A stretch of 64,000 nucleotides of DNA, taken from Caulobacter sp. FWC2 (GTDB lineage Bacteria; Pseudomonadota; Alphaproteobacteria; Caulobacterales; Caulobacteraceae). Made by a program: the position numbers and the translations under genes. Location of the stretch: the NCBI RefSeq assembly GCF_002742625.1, contig NZ_PEBF01000001.1:4898001-4962000 (forward strand). The letters run 5' to 3'. This document shows positions 55,554 to 63,917 of the stretch, in pieces. Each line of letters begins with the position of its first letter. Within the stretch, counting starts at the first letter, position 1. The notes under the pieces are model-generated. The model worked only from the letters and a program-made list of their open reading frames with translations, was not told the DNA's origin and ran no database searches.

Positions 55554-55812
55554 CGAACTCGCCAGGACGGCGACAGGCGCCGGAACCAAGAACTTTGATT
55601 TTGCCTCAGCCAGCGGCGTAGTTCAACGGCGCTCACGAGCGTTTACTCGCAATTCACCACGCCCGTTTCACTTCAATTTACTAAGTATATTTCCGTCTCA
55701 TTGTAGTTAATTCTAGAATTACCACAGTTAAACATCCAGATTATACCATCTAAATTCAGCTCAAATTTGCGGCCCAAATGAATACTGACCCCACGAACAC
55801 AGCGGGGTCAGC
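55554..55812. other. AT-rich divergent promoter region with SD-masking hairpin
   Basis: About 260 bases, notably AT-rich (TTAA, TAGAATTA), between the divergent phosphatase and BTLCP genes. CTGACCCC (55785-55792) and GGGGTCAG (55804-55811) flank an 11-base loop and end one base before the ATG at 55813, so the hairpin can hide the ribosome site. Confidence 0.6.
55785..55811 (+). promoter_or_regulatory. Hairpin enclosing the BTLCP gene ribosome site
   Basis: Perfect 8-base arms CTGACCCC/GGGGTCAG with an 11-base loop, one base ahead of the start codon. GGGG is the only purine-rich element near the ATG. A translational switch or thermosensor is plausible; the pairing is exact. Confidence 0.6.
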
Positions 55813-56649
55813 ATGTTCAAGACGCGTAACATTGTTCTGGGGCTCGTGAGCGCTATCGCGATGATGGCCGGCGGCAGCGCTCAGGCGGGCTCGATGCCGT
55901 TCATGCCACGCGGCGAAGGCGTCGGCGCCCCGATGGGCTTTGCTGACCTGTGCCACCGCGACGCCAGCGCCTGCGGCGTCCCCGGCAACCAGCTGGCCCT
56001 GCTGGGCGGCGTGTCCGGTCTGGCTCCGACCTCGTCGGTCGGCGCGGTTTCACAACACCAGTTCGACGCCACCGGTTCGGCCGTCTCGCCCGACGACAAC
56101 GCGTTTGGCCTGATCATGGTGGAGACCGTCGAGGCCTGGAAACCCGCCGCCGTGGAGGATTTCGTCCCCGCCGGCCAGGCGCGCCCGGTCACCGCCGCTG
56201 TCATCGCAACGCCCGCCCCCGCCCCGAGCGAGCCCATGACTCTCGCCTGGACCACCCGCACGGACCGCGAGCAAATGAAGCTGCTGAACCAGGTCAACCA
56301 GCTGGTCAATCGCACAGTCAAAAAGGCCACGGACCAGGATCTCTACGGCCAGGCCGAATACTGGTCGCTGCCGCGCCTGGTGAACGGCAAGCTCTATGGC
56401 GACTGCGAGGACTATGCGCTGGAAAAGCGCCGCCAGCTGATCGCGGCCGGCGTGCCGGAAGCTGCCCTGTCCATGGCCGTCGCCTTCACGGCGCGTGGCG
56501 AGAGCCACGCCGTGCTGATGGTCTCGCTGCAGAGCGGCGACTGGGTGCTGGACAACCTGACTCCCTGGGCGACGCCCTGGGAAGACCTTAACTACCACTG
56601 GGTCGAACGTCAGATCCCGGGCACGGCGCTGTGGACCACCGTCGCCTGA
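55813..56649 (+). CDS. Transglutaminase-like cysteine peptidase (BTLCP/LapG type)
   Basis: A 278-residue exported protein with signal peptide (cleaved after SAQA, about residue 25). The BTLCP domain (about 95-278) has the catalytic triad C198 (KLYGDCEDYALEKR), H232 (ARGESHAVLMV) and D247 (DWVLDNLT). Homologues include LapG, which releases surface adhesins, but no LapD-like c-di-GMP receptor is adjacent. Location in a polysaccharide cluster suggests processing of a surface or export protein. A terminator follows at 56677. Confidence 0.87.
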   Translation: MFKTRNIVLGLVSAIAMMAGGSAQAGSMPFMPRGEGVGAPMGFADLCHRDASACGVPGNQLALLGGVSGLAPTSSVGAVSQHQFDATGSAVSPDDNAFGLIMVETVEAWKPAAVEDFVPAGQARPVTAAVIATPAPAPSEPMTLAWTTRTDREQMKLLNQVNQLVNRTVKKATDQDLYGQAEYWSLPRLVNGKLYGDCEDYALEKRRQLIAAGVPEAALSMAVAFTARGESHAVLMVSLQSGDWVLDNLTPWATPWEDLNYHWVERQIPGTALWTTVA

Positions 56650-56676
56650 TCCGAAGCCGCCCCTCTGAATGCAACA

Positions 56677-56702
56677 AACCCCGGGCCTGACGGTCCGGGG
56701 TT
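56677..56702 (+). terminator. Terminator of the BTLCP gene
   Basis: AACCCCGG (56677-56684) pairs with CCGGGGTT (56695-56702), followed by CTTTC. A reasonable intrinsic terminator. Confidence 0.7.
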
Positions 56703-56733
56703 CTTTCGGTCTAGGCATCGGCGTGAACAACAA

Positions 56734-56757
56734 CGCCCGCTCGATCTTGAGCGGGCG
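56734..56757 (-). terminator. Terminator of the 50-aa membrane protein gene
   Basis: CGCCCGCTC (56734-56742) and GAGCGGGCG (56749-56757) pair around GATCTT; in the minus-strand transcript a U-rich UUGUUGUUC follows, supporting termination of the small gene. Confidence 0.7.
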
Positions 56758-56800
56758 CGACGACGGGTCTTCAGACGAACTGATAGCGTCGGCGGTTGAG

Positions 56801-56953
56801 CTAGAGGAGGTGGGAAACGGCCAGCGCCAGGGCGCTCCAGAGGCTCACCGAGATAACAGCGCCCATACCCAGCCCCAATAGCGGCGGAAGACGCTTGGCG
56901 GGCGCGGGCTGGGCGGCGTCGACTTGGTCAAACGAGATCTTCGCTTCAATCAT
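56801..56953 (-). CDS. Small single-pass membrane protein (50 aa)
   Basis: An ATG at 56953 after CAGGAG opens 50 codons (MIEAKISFDQVDAAQPAPAK at the start, then RLPPLLGLGMGAVISVSLWS and ALALAVSHLL), ending in TAG at 56801-56803. The N-terminal 20 residues are soluble and Pro/Ala-rich; residues about 25-48 form one membrane helix. It has its own ribosome site and a terminator immediately downstream, so it is probably real. No family recognised. It might interact with polysaccharide machinery next to it. Confidence 0.72.
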   Translation of the reverse strand: MIEAKISFDQVDAAQPAPAKRLPPLLGLGMGAVISVSLWSALALAVSHLL

Positions 56954-57148
56954 CGATCACACTCCTGATGCGATCAAGTGTAGTGCGGCGCGGCTAATCG
57001 CCCGTGAATGAACAGAGTCTACGTGCGTTAAGCATATATGCGGGGGCTGTGGATTTTTCCCGGCGACGCTGTGGAGAGTTTGGGCTAACTTGAGACCGTC
57101 CGAACTGGAAACCAGTCGTGACGTGGTGGGGAATTAGAGGGTTATCTG

Positions 57149-57802
57149 GTGGACGGGGGATCGTATACCGGGCGCATCTCGCCGAAATTGCATGATCCGT
57201 TGCCGAAGGTTGCGACGGATCCTTACAAGCGCGCGTTCGATATCGTGTCATCCGGCCTGTTGCTGCTGCTGTTCGCGCCGCTGCTGCTTCTGGCGGCCTT
57301 GCTGATCAAGCTTGAATCGCCCGGCCCCGCCCTGTTCCGACAGATGCGGGGCGGCTTGGGCGGCGCCAAGTTCCAGATCCTCAAGCTGCGCACCATGCGC
57401 TGCCGCGAGGACGGCCCGGAACTGATCCAGGCGCAGCGTGGCGACGACCGCGTCACGCGTATCGGCCGCCTCCTGCGCGCCAGCAGCATCGACGAGCTGC
57501 CGCAGCTGCTGAACGTGCTGCGCGGCGACATGTCTCTGGTCGGTCCTCGCCCGCACGCCGCAGCCCACGACGACTATTACGGCACGCATATCCCCGACTA
57601 CCACGCCCGCTATCAGGCTCGCCCGGGCCTGACGGGTTGGGCGCAGGTCAAGGGCCTGCGCGGCGGCACAGACACGGTCGACGCCATGCGGAAGCGGGTC
57701 GAGGCCGATATCGACTACATCCGGACCTGGTCGATCCTGAAGGACGCCCAGATCGTGCTGCTCACCATTCCCAGCCTGCTGATCGCCGAGAACGCCTACT
57801 GA
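57149..57802 (+). CDS. Undecaprenyl-phosphate sugar transferase (PssY/HfsE-like)
   Basis: Starts a repeat unit by transferring a sugar-1-phosphate to undecaprenyl phosphate in the inner membrane. The 217-residue protein has a hydrophobic N-terminal helix (about 33-52), KRAFDIVSSGLLLLLFAPLL, then the conserved PssE/HfsE core SSIDELPQLLNVLRGDMSLVGPRP (key D115, E116 and the GPRPH at 132-136) and QARPGLTGWAQVKG. It lacks the extra N-terminal helices of HfsE, like the short PssY/PssZ proteins of Caulobacter. The start is a GTG at 57149 after AGAGGG. It converges on the Wzy-like gene. Confidence 0.88.
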   Translation: MDGGSYTGRISPKLHDPLPKVATDPYKRAFDIVSSGLLLLLFAPLLLLAALLIKLESPGPALFRQMRGGLGGAKFQILKLRTMRCREDGPELIQAQRGDDRVTRIGRLLRASSIDELPQLLNVLRGDMSLVGPRPHAAAHDDYYGTHIPDYHARYQARPGLTGWAQVKGLRGGTDTVDAMRKRVEADIDYIRTWSILKDAQIVLLTIPSLLIAENAY

Positions 57803-59730
57803 GCCTTTGCCTGGGCCCGAGATAGGCGTTCGGAGACCATCAGGAACGCGAGCGCAAGCCGGCCCGAAGGATTGCGGACGCCGCCGACCACGCTCATCAG
57901 ACGCCGCTCGCCGTCAGGCCGGCCAAACTCGATACGCGCCTGATAGACGGCCTGGTCGCGCACGCCCGCCGACAGCTCGGGCCAGTGCTCATAGGCCAGG
58001 AGCGTTCGGCTCCTGAAAAGGCTGGTTTGCAGTGGAGCGACCGCGAAGGAGTGGCTGAGGGCGATATTGGCCGCGGCGATGTCGCTCCGCTGGAAATCGA
58101 CGGCCGCCTTCCGAAGCCACGCGGCGCCGGATCCGGGACGAAGGGCGACTTCGCGACGGCTGAGGCTCTCCAGGCGCGCCCGCGTCGTCGAGTCCGCCGG
58201 GGAAGTGAGACCGCCCTCGATGCTGCTCGCCAGCACCTCCGCCGAAGCCGTCGGGATGGTGGAAAGGTCGCCGCCGAACCTTGACGCCGCCAGAGGAAGG
58301 GCGAACAGCAGCGAAGCGACGAGGGCCAGACCCGCGAAAGCGGTCGTTCCCCAGTCCGCCTTGCGCTCGACTCCCGCACGGCGCGGCGCCCCGGTCGCCG
58401 TCATCGCGCCAAGCCCCACGGCGAAGAGCGCCTGCAGGGCCGGGACCTGAACGGCAAAATCCGAAAGGCCATGCAGGAGGACGACGACCGTGGCGGCGAT
58501 CGTGGCGCGCGCCAGCGCACCCACCGTACCCGGCCTGATCGCGTCCTGTCCGACACGCCATAGCGCGGCGAGCAGCCAAGCCAGCATGGCGACGGAACCG
58601 ACCATCCCGGTCTCCTCCAGCCATTGGAGGTAGAGGTTGTGCGTGGCGCGCACGTCATGCAGGACGTTCAGGTTTTCGGTCGTCGTGATCAGCTGATTGA
58701 CGATCGGGAAGGAGCCCAGCCCGTAGCCGAACCAGGGCGAGGACTGAAAGGCCTGCCAGTGCGCGTCGAAGATCGCCTTGCGGGTGGCGACGTCGCCGTC
58801 CAGGTGCTCAAGCCGTGCGGCGGTCAGCTCGGCGCTGCGCATGGCGACGCCAATGACGACCAGCAAAACCGCCGCGCCGCCGACGATCGCTATGGCGCGA
58901 ACTCGCCGTCCCTGAGCCAGCACTTGCCACGTCAGCAGCACCGCAAGACCGACCACGGTGGCGAAGATTCCGCCCCGAGAGGCCGTCAGCGCCAAGGCGA
59001 CCGCGAAGACCGCCGCCGCAGCCAAGCTCAGGCTGGCGCTCAGGTCCATCCGGTCGAGGCGCAAAGCGCCGCCCGTGCGTTGGACCGTCTGGGAGAAGAA
59101 CATCGCGGCGAAGATCGCCCCTACGCCCATCAGCGTCGCGGCAGTGTTGGGGCTGAACAGGGTCGCCGTCAGGCGTCGTCCGGCCCGTAGGCTCACATGG
59201 TCGACGATCGCGACCGCGGCGAAGGCGGTCAGGCCCAGCAGCAGCCACCAGACTAGCGCCCGGCGCCGTGTCTCGGACGCACCGATGATCCGCGCGGCCA
59301 GGAACAGGCAGGCCAGGCCGACGAGACGCAGCAGGTTGAGGATGAGTGAGGAGCGATCAACGGTGATCGCGCCGCCATTGCGGTCCAGATAGCTCCAGAC
59401 CGGATGCGCGCCGCCCGGGCCGAACGGGGTCAGAGACCAGGCCGCCGCGACCAGAACGCCGGCGAACAGCAGCCCGGGCCAAGGCGCGGTCAGAACGCTG
59501 GGGACCTTCTGAGCCCACCTGCACGTCGCCAGCAGAACCAGCAGGAAAGCGGCCTGAAGCACGCCGAACACCGTCGCCACGGCGACGTCGCTGGCCCCGA
59601 ACGCGACAATCTCGGCCAGGATCAGAGCAACGAGAGCGCCGATGGCGGCGCCCTCGGAGACTTGCAGCTTTCGCGTCCTGGCCGCCCCGGGCGAGGACGC
59701 CCCCCCGCCCCCGCGCGTCCTAGTCCGCAT
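57796..59730 (-). CDS. O-antigen polymerase/ligase family (Wzy-like) membrane protein
   Basis: A 644-residue integral membrane protein: about 10-12 membrane segments over residues 20-450 with the Wzy_C region (HNLYLQWLEETGMVGSVAM) near residue 370, and a soluble C-terminal tail of about 190 residues with helical repeats. It likely polymerises the repeat unit in the periplasm. Its start overlaps the Wzc-like stop by 11 bases; it converges on the sugar transferase with a 7-base overlap. Ligase versus polymerase cannot be separated by sequence alone; context favours polymerase. Confidence 0.84.
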   Translation of the reverse strand: MRTRTRGGGGASSPGAARTRKLQVSEGAAIGALVALILAEIVAFGASDVAVATVFGVLQAAFLLVLLATCRWAQKVPSVLTAPWPGLLFAGVLVAAAWSLTPFGPGGAHPVWSYLDRNGGAITVDRSSLILNLLRLVGLACLFLAARIIGASETRRRALVWWLLLGLTAFAAVAIVDHVSLRAGRRLTATLFSPNTAATLMGVGAIFAAMFFSQTVQRTGGALRLDRMDLSASLSLAAAAVFAVALALTASRGGIFATVVGLAVLLTWQVLAQGRRVRAIAIVGGAAVLLVVIGVAMRSAELTAARLEHLDGDVATRKAIFDAHWQAFQSSPWFGYGLGSFPIVNQLITTTENLNVLHDVRATHNLYLQWLEETGMVGSVAMLAWLLAALWRVGQDAIRPGTVGALARATIAATVVVLLHGLSDFAVQVPALQALFAVGLGAMTATGAPRRAGVERKADWGTTAFAGLALVASLLFALPLAASRFGGDLSTIPTASAEVLASSIEGGLTSPADSTTRARLESLSRREVALRPGSGAAWLRKAAVDFQRSDIAAANIALSHSFAVAPLQTSLFRSRTLLAYEHWPELSAGVRDQAVYQARIEFGRPDGERRLMSVVGGVRNPSGRLALAFLMVSERLSRAQAKAQ

Positions 59731-61945
59731 AATACTTTCGATAGTTGGCGTAGTAATAATAGGAGTCGCCGTAGCCGTAGCGGGACTGGGCCTTGAGATC
59801 CATCTGGGTCAGGGCCACGCCGGCGATAAAGGCGCGCGTGCCTTGCAGCAGGGTCAAGGCCGACTGCACCGCCTTAACCGGCGTCTTCTTCCAGCGCACC
59901 AGCATCACCACGGCGTCGGCGTGCGGCGCCAGGATGCGCGTGTCGGCGATGGCCAGCAGCGGCGCGGTGTCCAGCAGCACGATCTCATAGCGCGCGCGAA
60001 GATCCTGCAGCAGCTTGTGCATGGCCGACGAGCCCAACACGTCACGCGGCGTATAGGCCGACTTGGCCAGCGGCAGGATGTGCGCCCCGCTTTCGTCCGT
60101 GACCACGGCCTGATCCAGGGTTGCGACGCCGTTCAGGACCTCCAGCAGACCCACGGAGGCCGGCTCCTTCAGGAACTGGCTGATCGCGCCTTGGCGCAGG
60201 TCGCAATCAACTACCACCACCTTGGCGCCCGAGCTCGCCAGGGTGCGGGCCAGACAGAAGGTCGTCGTGGTCTTGCCTTCGCCCGGGAGAGACGAGGTGA
60301 CCGCGATGACCTTCACGGGCTCGCCGACCTTGGAGAACAGGATCGACGCGCGCAGCTTGCGCAGGCTTTCGGCGAAGCTGGAGAGGGGCTTGGCCAGCAG
60401 GTAGTCGGACGGCGTCATGCCCTTCAGCGTCTTGGCGTCGTCCACCGTGGTGCCCAGGGTCGGGACGGCGCCGAGATACGGCAGGCCCAGCCGCCGCTCG
60501 ACCTCGTCCTCGGTGAACAGGCCCGCCATCAGAATCTCGGCCAGGACGATCGCGGCTACGCCGGCGCCCAGCGCCAGAACCAGACCCAGCGCCAGGTTCA
60601 GCGAAGGTTTGGGATAGCTGGGGCCGGTCGGAATCTTGGCCGGCGAAACCACCCGGGCGTCGGCTTGCTCGATCCCATCCGACGTCGTGGTCTGCTTGAA
60701 GCGGCCCAGCAGGCTCTCGTACAGAGTCTTGACCGATTGCGCCTTACGCTCCAGCTCGGACAGGCCGATGCTGGCGCGGTTGTTGCCGGCCAGAGTCCCC
60801 CTCGAGGCTGACACGCTGGACGCCACCGAACCGGTCCGCTGACGCGCGACCTGGGCCTGGGCTTCCAGGTTGGAGATGATGCGGCGGATTTCGGCCTGGA
60901 TCTGGCTGTCGATGTCGGCCAGCTCGCGCTTGGCCTTCAGCAGGTCCGGGTGACGATCGCCGTAGCGGCCGCTGAGATCGGCCACCTGAGCGCTCTTCTC
61001 CGCCCGTTGCTTGCGCAATTGCTGCACGACCGGCGAGTTCAGGGACTCGCCAACGTCCTCGCCCGTGCTGCCGCGCGCCAGCTGCTGGCGAGCAATGTTC
61101 AGGCGCGCGTCGGTCTCGGCCTGCGCGGCGCGGCTCAGGGCCAGCTGCTGGTTCAGGCCGGAGATTTCCTGCTCGGTCAGGGTCGCGCCTTCGGCGCTCA
61201 GCAGGTTGTTTGCGATCTTGTACTGCTGAACCGCCGCGTCGGCCTGCTGGACCTGGTCACGCAGCTCGCCGACACGAGTGTCCAGCCACTCATTGGCCTT
61301 CTGGGTCGCGTCGAACTTCGCCTCGAGCTGTTCGGTCAGGTAGAGGTTGGCGAAAGCGTTGGCCAGTTCGGCCGCCCGCCTCGGATCGGTGTGGGTATAG
61401 TCGATCGCGATCAGATAGGTCAGACCGGCGCGGCGAACCTTCAGCCCGCCCAGCACATTGTCGACAATGCGTTCGCGTAGGCGCTGTAACTCGATCGGAT
61501 CCGTCGGCGCGCCCGTCGTGGGTGACGCCGCCTTCTTCAACGATGAGAACCAGGCCTTGGCACCCTTGGCCTTCGCGAGATTAGGGTTGAAGTAGGGGTC
61601 TTGCTCAAGCTTCAGGTCCTTGACGACACGCGCCGCCAGCGACCGCGACTTCAACACCTCGACCTCGGTATCGACCACGGAAGAATCCGCCGGCAGGCCC
61701 GAGAGCACCGCGCTCATATCAGTGACCTGTTCCTTGCGGACATCCAGCATCACCTGCGCCGTCGCCGTGTAGCGGGGTGTCTGCTGCAGGGTGAACAAGA
61801 CCACCGCCGCAAACACGACCACCGCCACCGCCGCGAAGAGTCGGAAGCGTCGCCTGAACGTCGCGATCACGACGTTCAGGTCAAAAGACAACGCTCCGGT
61901 GTCATTCACCGGAGCGTTCGAAGTTTCAAAACCGGAGCCGTCCAT
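59720..61945 (-). CDS. Wzc-like polysaccharide co-polymerase/tyrosine autokinase
   Basis: A 741-residue fusion of a Wzz-type chain-length domain (about 20-500, two membrane segments near 35-53 and 450-470, long coiled coils between) and a BY-kinase. Kinase motifs are P-loop GEGKTTTT (about 555-562), VVVVDCDLRQG (about 577-587) and VLLDTAP (about 656-662). Nine tyrosines in the last 21 residues (Y-rich tail DSYYYYANYRKYYAD) are the phosphorylation cluster. It controls length and export of the polymer. No Wzb-type phosphatase is nearby; the PPP gene is a candidate. Confidence 0.92.
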   Translation of the reverse strand: MDGSGFETSNAPVNDTGALSFDLNVVIATFRRRFRLFAAVAVVVFAAVVLFTLQQTPRYTATAQVMLDVRKEQVTDMSAVLSGLPADSSVVDTEVEVLKSRSLAARVVKDLKLEQDPYFNPNLAKAKGAKAWFSSLKKAASPTTGAPTDPIELQRLRERIVDNVLGGLKVRRAGLTYLIAIDYTHTDPRRAAELANAFANLYLTEQLEAKFDATQKANEWLDTRVGELRDQVQQADAAVQQYKIANNLLSAEGATLTEQEISGLNQQLALSRAAQAETDARLNIARQQLARGSTGEDVGESLNSPVVQQLRKQRAEKSAQVADLSGRYGDRHPDLLKAKRELADIDSQIQAEIRRIISNLEAQAQVARQRTGSVASSVSASRGTLAGNNRASIGLSELERKAQSVKTLYESLLGRFKQTTTSDGIEQADARVVSPAKIPTGPSYPKPSLNLALGLVLALGAGVAAIVLAEILMAGLFTEDEVERRLGLPYLGAVPTLGTTVDDAKTLKGMTPSDYLLAKPLSSFAESLRKLRASILFSKVGEPVKVIAVTSSLPGEGKTTTTFCLARTLASSGAKVVVVDCDLRQGAISQFLKEPASVGLLEVLNGVATLDQAVVTDESGAHILPLAKSAYTPRDVLGSSAMHKLLQDLRARYEIVLLDTAPLLAIADTRILAPHADAVVMLVRWKKTPVKAVQSALTLLQGTRAFIAGVALTQMDLKAQSRYGYGDSYYYYANYRKYYAD

Positions 61946-61990
61946 GGGTACTCTCAGTAATCGGCAAACCTTGCCGTTTCGTGGACGTCG

Positions 61991-63253
61991 CTAGAACTGC
62001 AGCGCCACGGACGCAATCAGCTTGTTGTCCTTGAACGAAGATGCCTTGGCCGCGCCAGACGAGTCTTGCTTCAGGTAATTGTACGTCAGGAACAGGCCGA
62101 CGCGACGGTTCAGCAGATAGGCCGCCGTCGCCGAGACGTTGTCGCGCTTGTCGCTGCGATCCACGCCCTTGTAGTTGTCCTTGCCGTGGGTGTAGGCGCC
62201 AGACAGCAGGACGTTACGCAGCAGTTCGTGGTCGATCGTGGCGCCGATATTGTTGGAAATGAAGCCCGCCGAACCCGTGGCGGTCGACTCTTCGATCGTG
62301 CGCGAACCGTTCAGGCCGACGGTCGTCAGCTGGGTCGGAAACCACTCCAGGCGCCCCGCCGCGTTGAAACCGCTGATGCTCTTGTAGAGCGCACTCTTGT
62401 CGTAGGACTGCTTCATGTAGCCGACCTGGAGGTCACCACGCACCAGATCGGACGCCTCGAAGTTGGCGCCGACACCCACAACATAGCCGTCCGACGAGCG
62501 ATCCGTGGCGCCTTTGATGTCGTAGTCGCGCTTGTTGCCCGTGGCCGTCGCATAGACCGCCGTATCCGGACTGACCGCGTACTCGGCCTTGGCGCCGTAG
62601 GACAGTTCGTTGCGATCCCGCGTGTTCTGATTGAATGCAGCGCCCTGATCTTTGTAGTTGAAATCCTTGTCGTCCAGGCGGCCCGTCAGGCGCAGACGAT
62701 TGAATTCCTTCACCGCGGTCAGGTTGGTGGTGGTGATGTTGTACTTGACCGGCTTGGGCGTCGCACCGGCGGGTGTACCAGCCGTGATGGCCGAACGCGG
62801 TTCGATCAGATTCTGGTACTGGGCAGAGCCCGAAACGTTCGAGCCGCGCACCACATCAATGCGGCCGTTCGCAGCGAGTGTGTATTCTTGGGTGTTCTCG
62901 GTCTTTTGATCGCCATAGCGAACCACATTGCCGCCGGCGAAGAAGCCGAGCGCGTTGCGCGACCAGTTCGAACGAACGGCCAGCTCCGGCTTCACGCGCC
63001 AGATGTTGTCGTCAATCTTACCCGCCGCCACGGCGTAGATATTGTCGTTATGTTCGAGATCGACGGTCACGCGCGGGTAAAGCGTGAAACCGCCGGCCTT
63101 CTGACCGCTCGCCTCGTAGTCGGGTCGCGGGCGCTGACGAACGGAAACGTTCTTGTCGCGCTTGAAGTTTGAACCGAGATCCTGCGCCTGAACAGCTTGT
63201 GGCGCGGTCAACGCGATACAGGCCGCAATGGCCGAGCACGTCAGAAGTCGCAT
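61991..63253 (-). CDS. Outer-membrane beta-barrel protein of the polysaccharide cluster (BBP2-like)
   Basis: A 420-residue exported protein: signal peptide MRLLTCSAIAACIALTAPQA cut after VQAQ (about 24), then alternating beta-strands ending in VALQF, a C-terminal aromatic typical of barrels. It resembles the BBP2_2/VpsM-type outer-membrane proteins of exopolysaccharide loci. It may form the outer-membrane pore in place of a full-length Wza helical pore. Positioned directly before the Wzc-like gene. Confidence 0.8.
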   Translation of the reverse strand: MRLLTCSAIAACIALTAPQAVQAQDLGSNFKRDKNVSVRQRPRPDYEASGQKAGGFTLYPRVTVDLEHNDNIYAVAAGKIDDNIWRVKPELAVRSNWSRNALGFFAGGNVVRYGDQKTENTQEYTLAANGRIDVVRGSNVSGSAQYQNLIEPRSAITAGTPAGATPKPVKYNITTTNLTAVKEFNRLRLTGRLDDKDFNYKDQGAAFNQNTRDRNELSYGAKAEYAVSPDTAVYATATGNKRDYDIKGATDRSSDGYVVGVGANFEASDLVRGDLQVGYMKQSYDKSALYKSISGFNAAGRLEWFPTQLTTVGLNGSRTIEESTATGSAGFISNNIGATIDHELLRNVLLSGAYTHGKDNYKGVDRSDKRDNVSATAAYLLNRRVGLFLTYNYLKQDSSGAAKASSFKDNKLIASVALQF

Positions 63254-63320
63254 AGCTTAATCCCCACCAGCAGGCGGTCGCCGCGCGTCGAGGCGCGCCA
63301 ATCCGCCCGAATTTCAAATC

Positions 63321-63917
63321 TTAGCCGCAATAGGTCGCGATCACGCCCGCACAAGGGTCGAACACCGCCGGGGCAACCGTCGTCTGACCGCCCGAACCCG
63401 GAGGATTTGCCGTCGGAGGGTTGACCAGGTTGGGCGCGTCGCCCGTCGTCGTCGACGCGGTGATGATGGCGTTGATCTGCGCCACGACAGCGGCCCCAAC
63501 CGCCGGCGGAACGGCGCCCGCCGCAACCGCGTCGTTGAGCGCGGCGCTGACGATGGACACCGGCGCCCCTGCGGCGATTGCCGCCTGCATGGCGGCCGCG
63601 ACGGCGCTTTGGAGAATCGCGGACTGCTTCGCCTTGGCGGCGTCAACCTTATCCTGCGCGGCCTTTTTCTGGGCGGCGGTCGCGTTGGCTGGAAGCGCGT
63701 TCAAGGCGGCCTGAGCATCAGCGCCTTCCTTCTGAGCATCCACGAACGGTTGCGACTTGGTCGCATCCGTCACGGCCTTGGCGATCTGCGCTCGCACTTC
63801 AGCCCGCGTCGGCGCGGCGGCGTTCGCCACCGACAGGATGGTAATCGAACCCATCGAAAGCGGGGCAATCGCCATGATGGCGCCAAGCATCAAGGCGCGG
63901 ATGCGGTTAGAAGCCAT
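63321..63917 (-). CDS. Hypothetical Ala-rich exported protein
   Basis: A 198-residue protein: signal peptide (MASNRIRALMLGAIMAIAPL to VANAAA, about residue 33), an Ala-rich helical middle (residues 45-130, KKAAQDKVDAAKAKQ) and a Pro/Gly/Thr-rich tail ending in CAGVIATYCG, two Cys eight residues apart. ATG at 63917 follows GGAGGGAG. It precedes the barrel gene on the same strand and is likely part of the polysaccharide unit. No family recognised. Confidence 0.68.
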   Translation of the reverse strand: MASNRIRALMLGAIMAIAPLSMGSITILSVANAAAPTRAEVRAQIAKAVTDATKSQPFVDAQKEGADAQAALNALPANATAAQKKAAQDKVDAAKAKQSAILQSAVAAAMQAAIAAGAPVSIVSAALNDAVAAGAVPPAVGAAVVAQINAIITASTTTGDAPNLVNPPTANPPGSGGQTTVAPAVFDPCAGVIATYCG

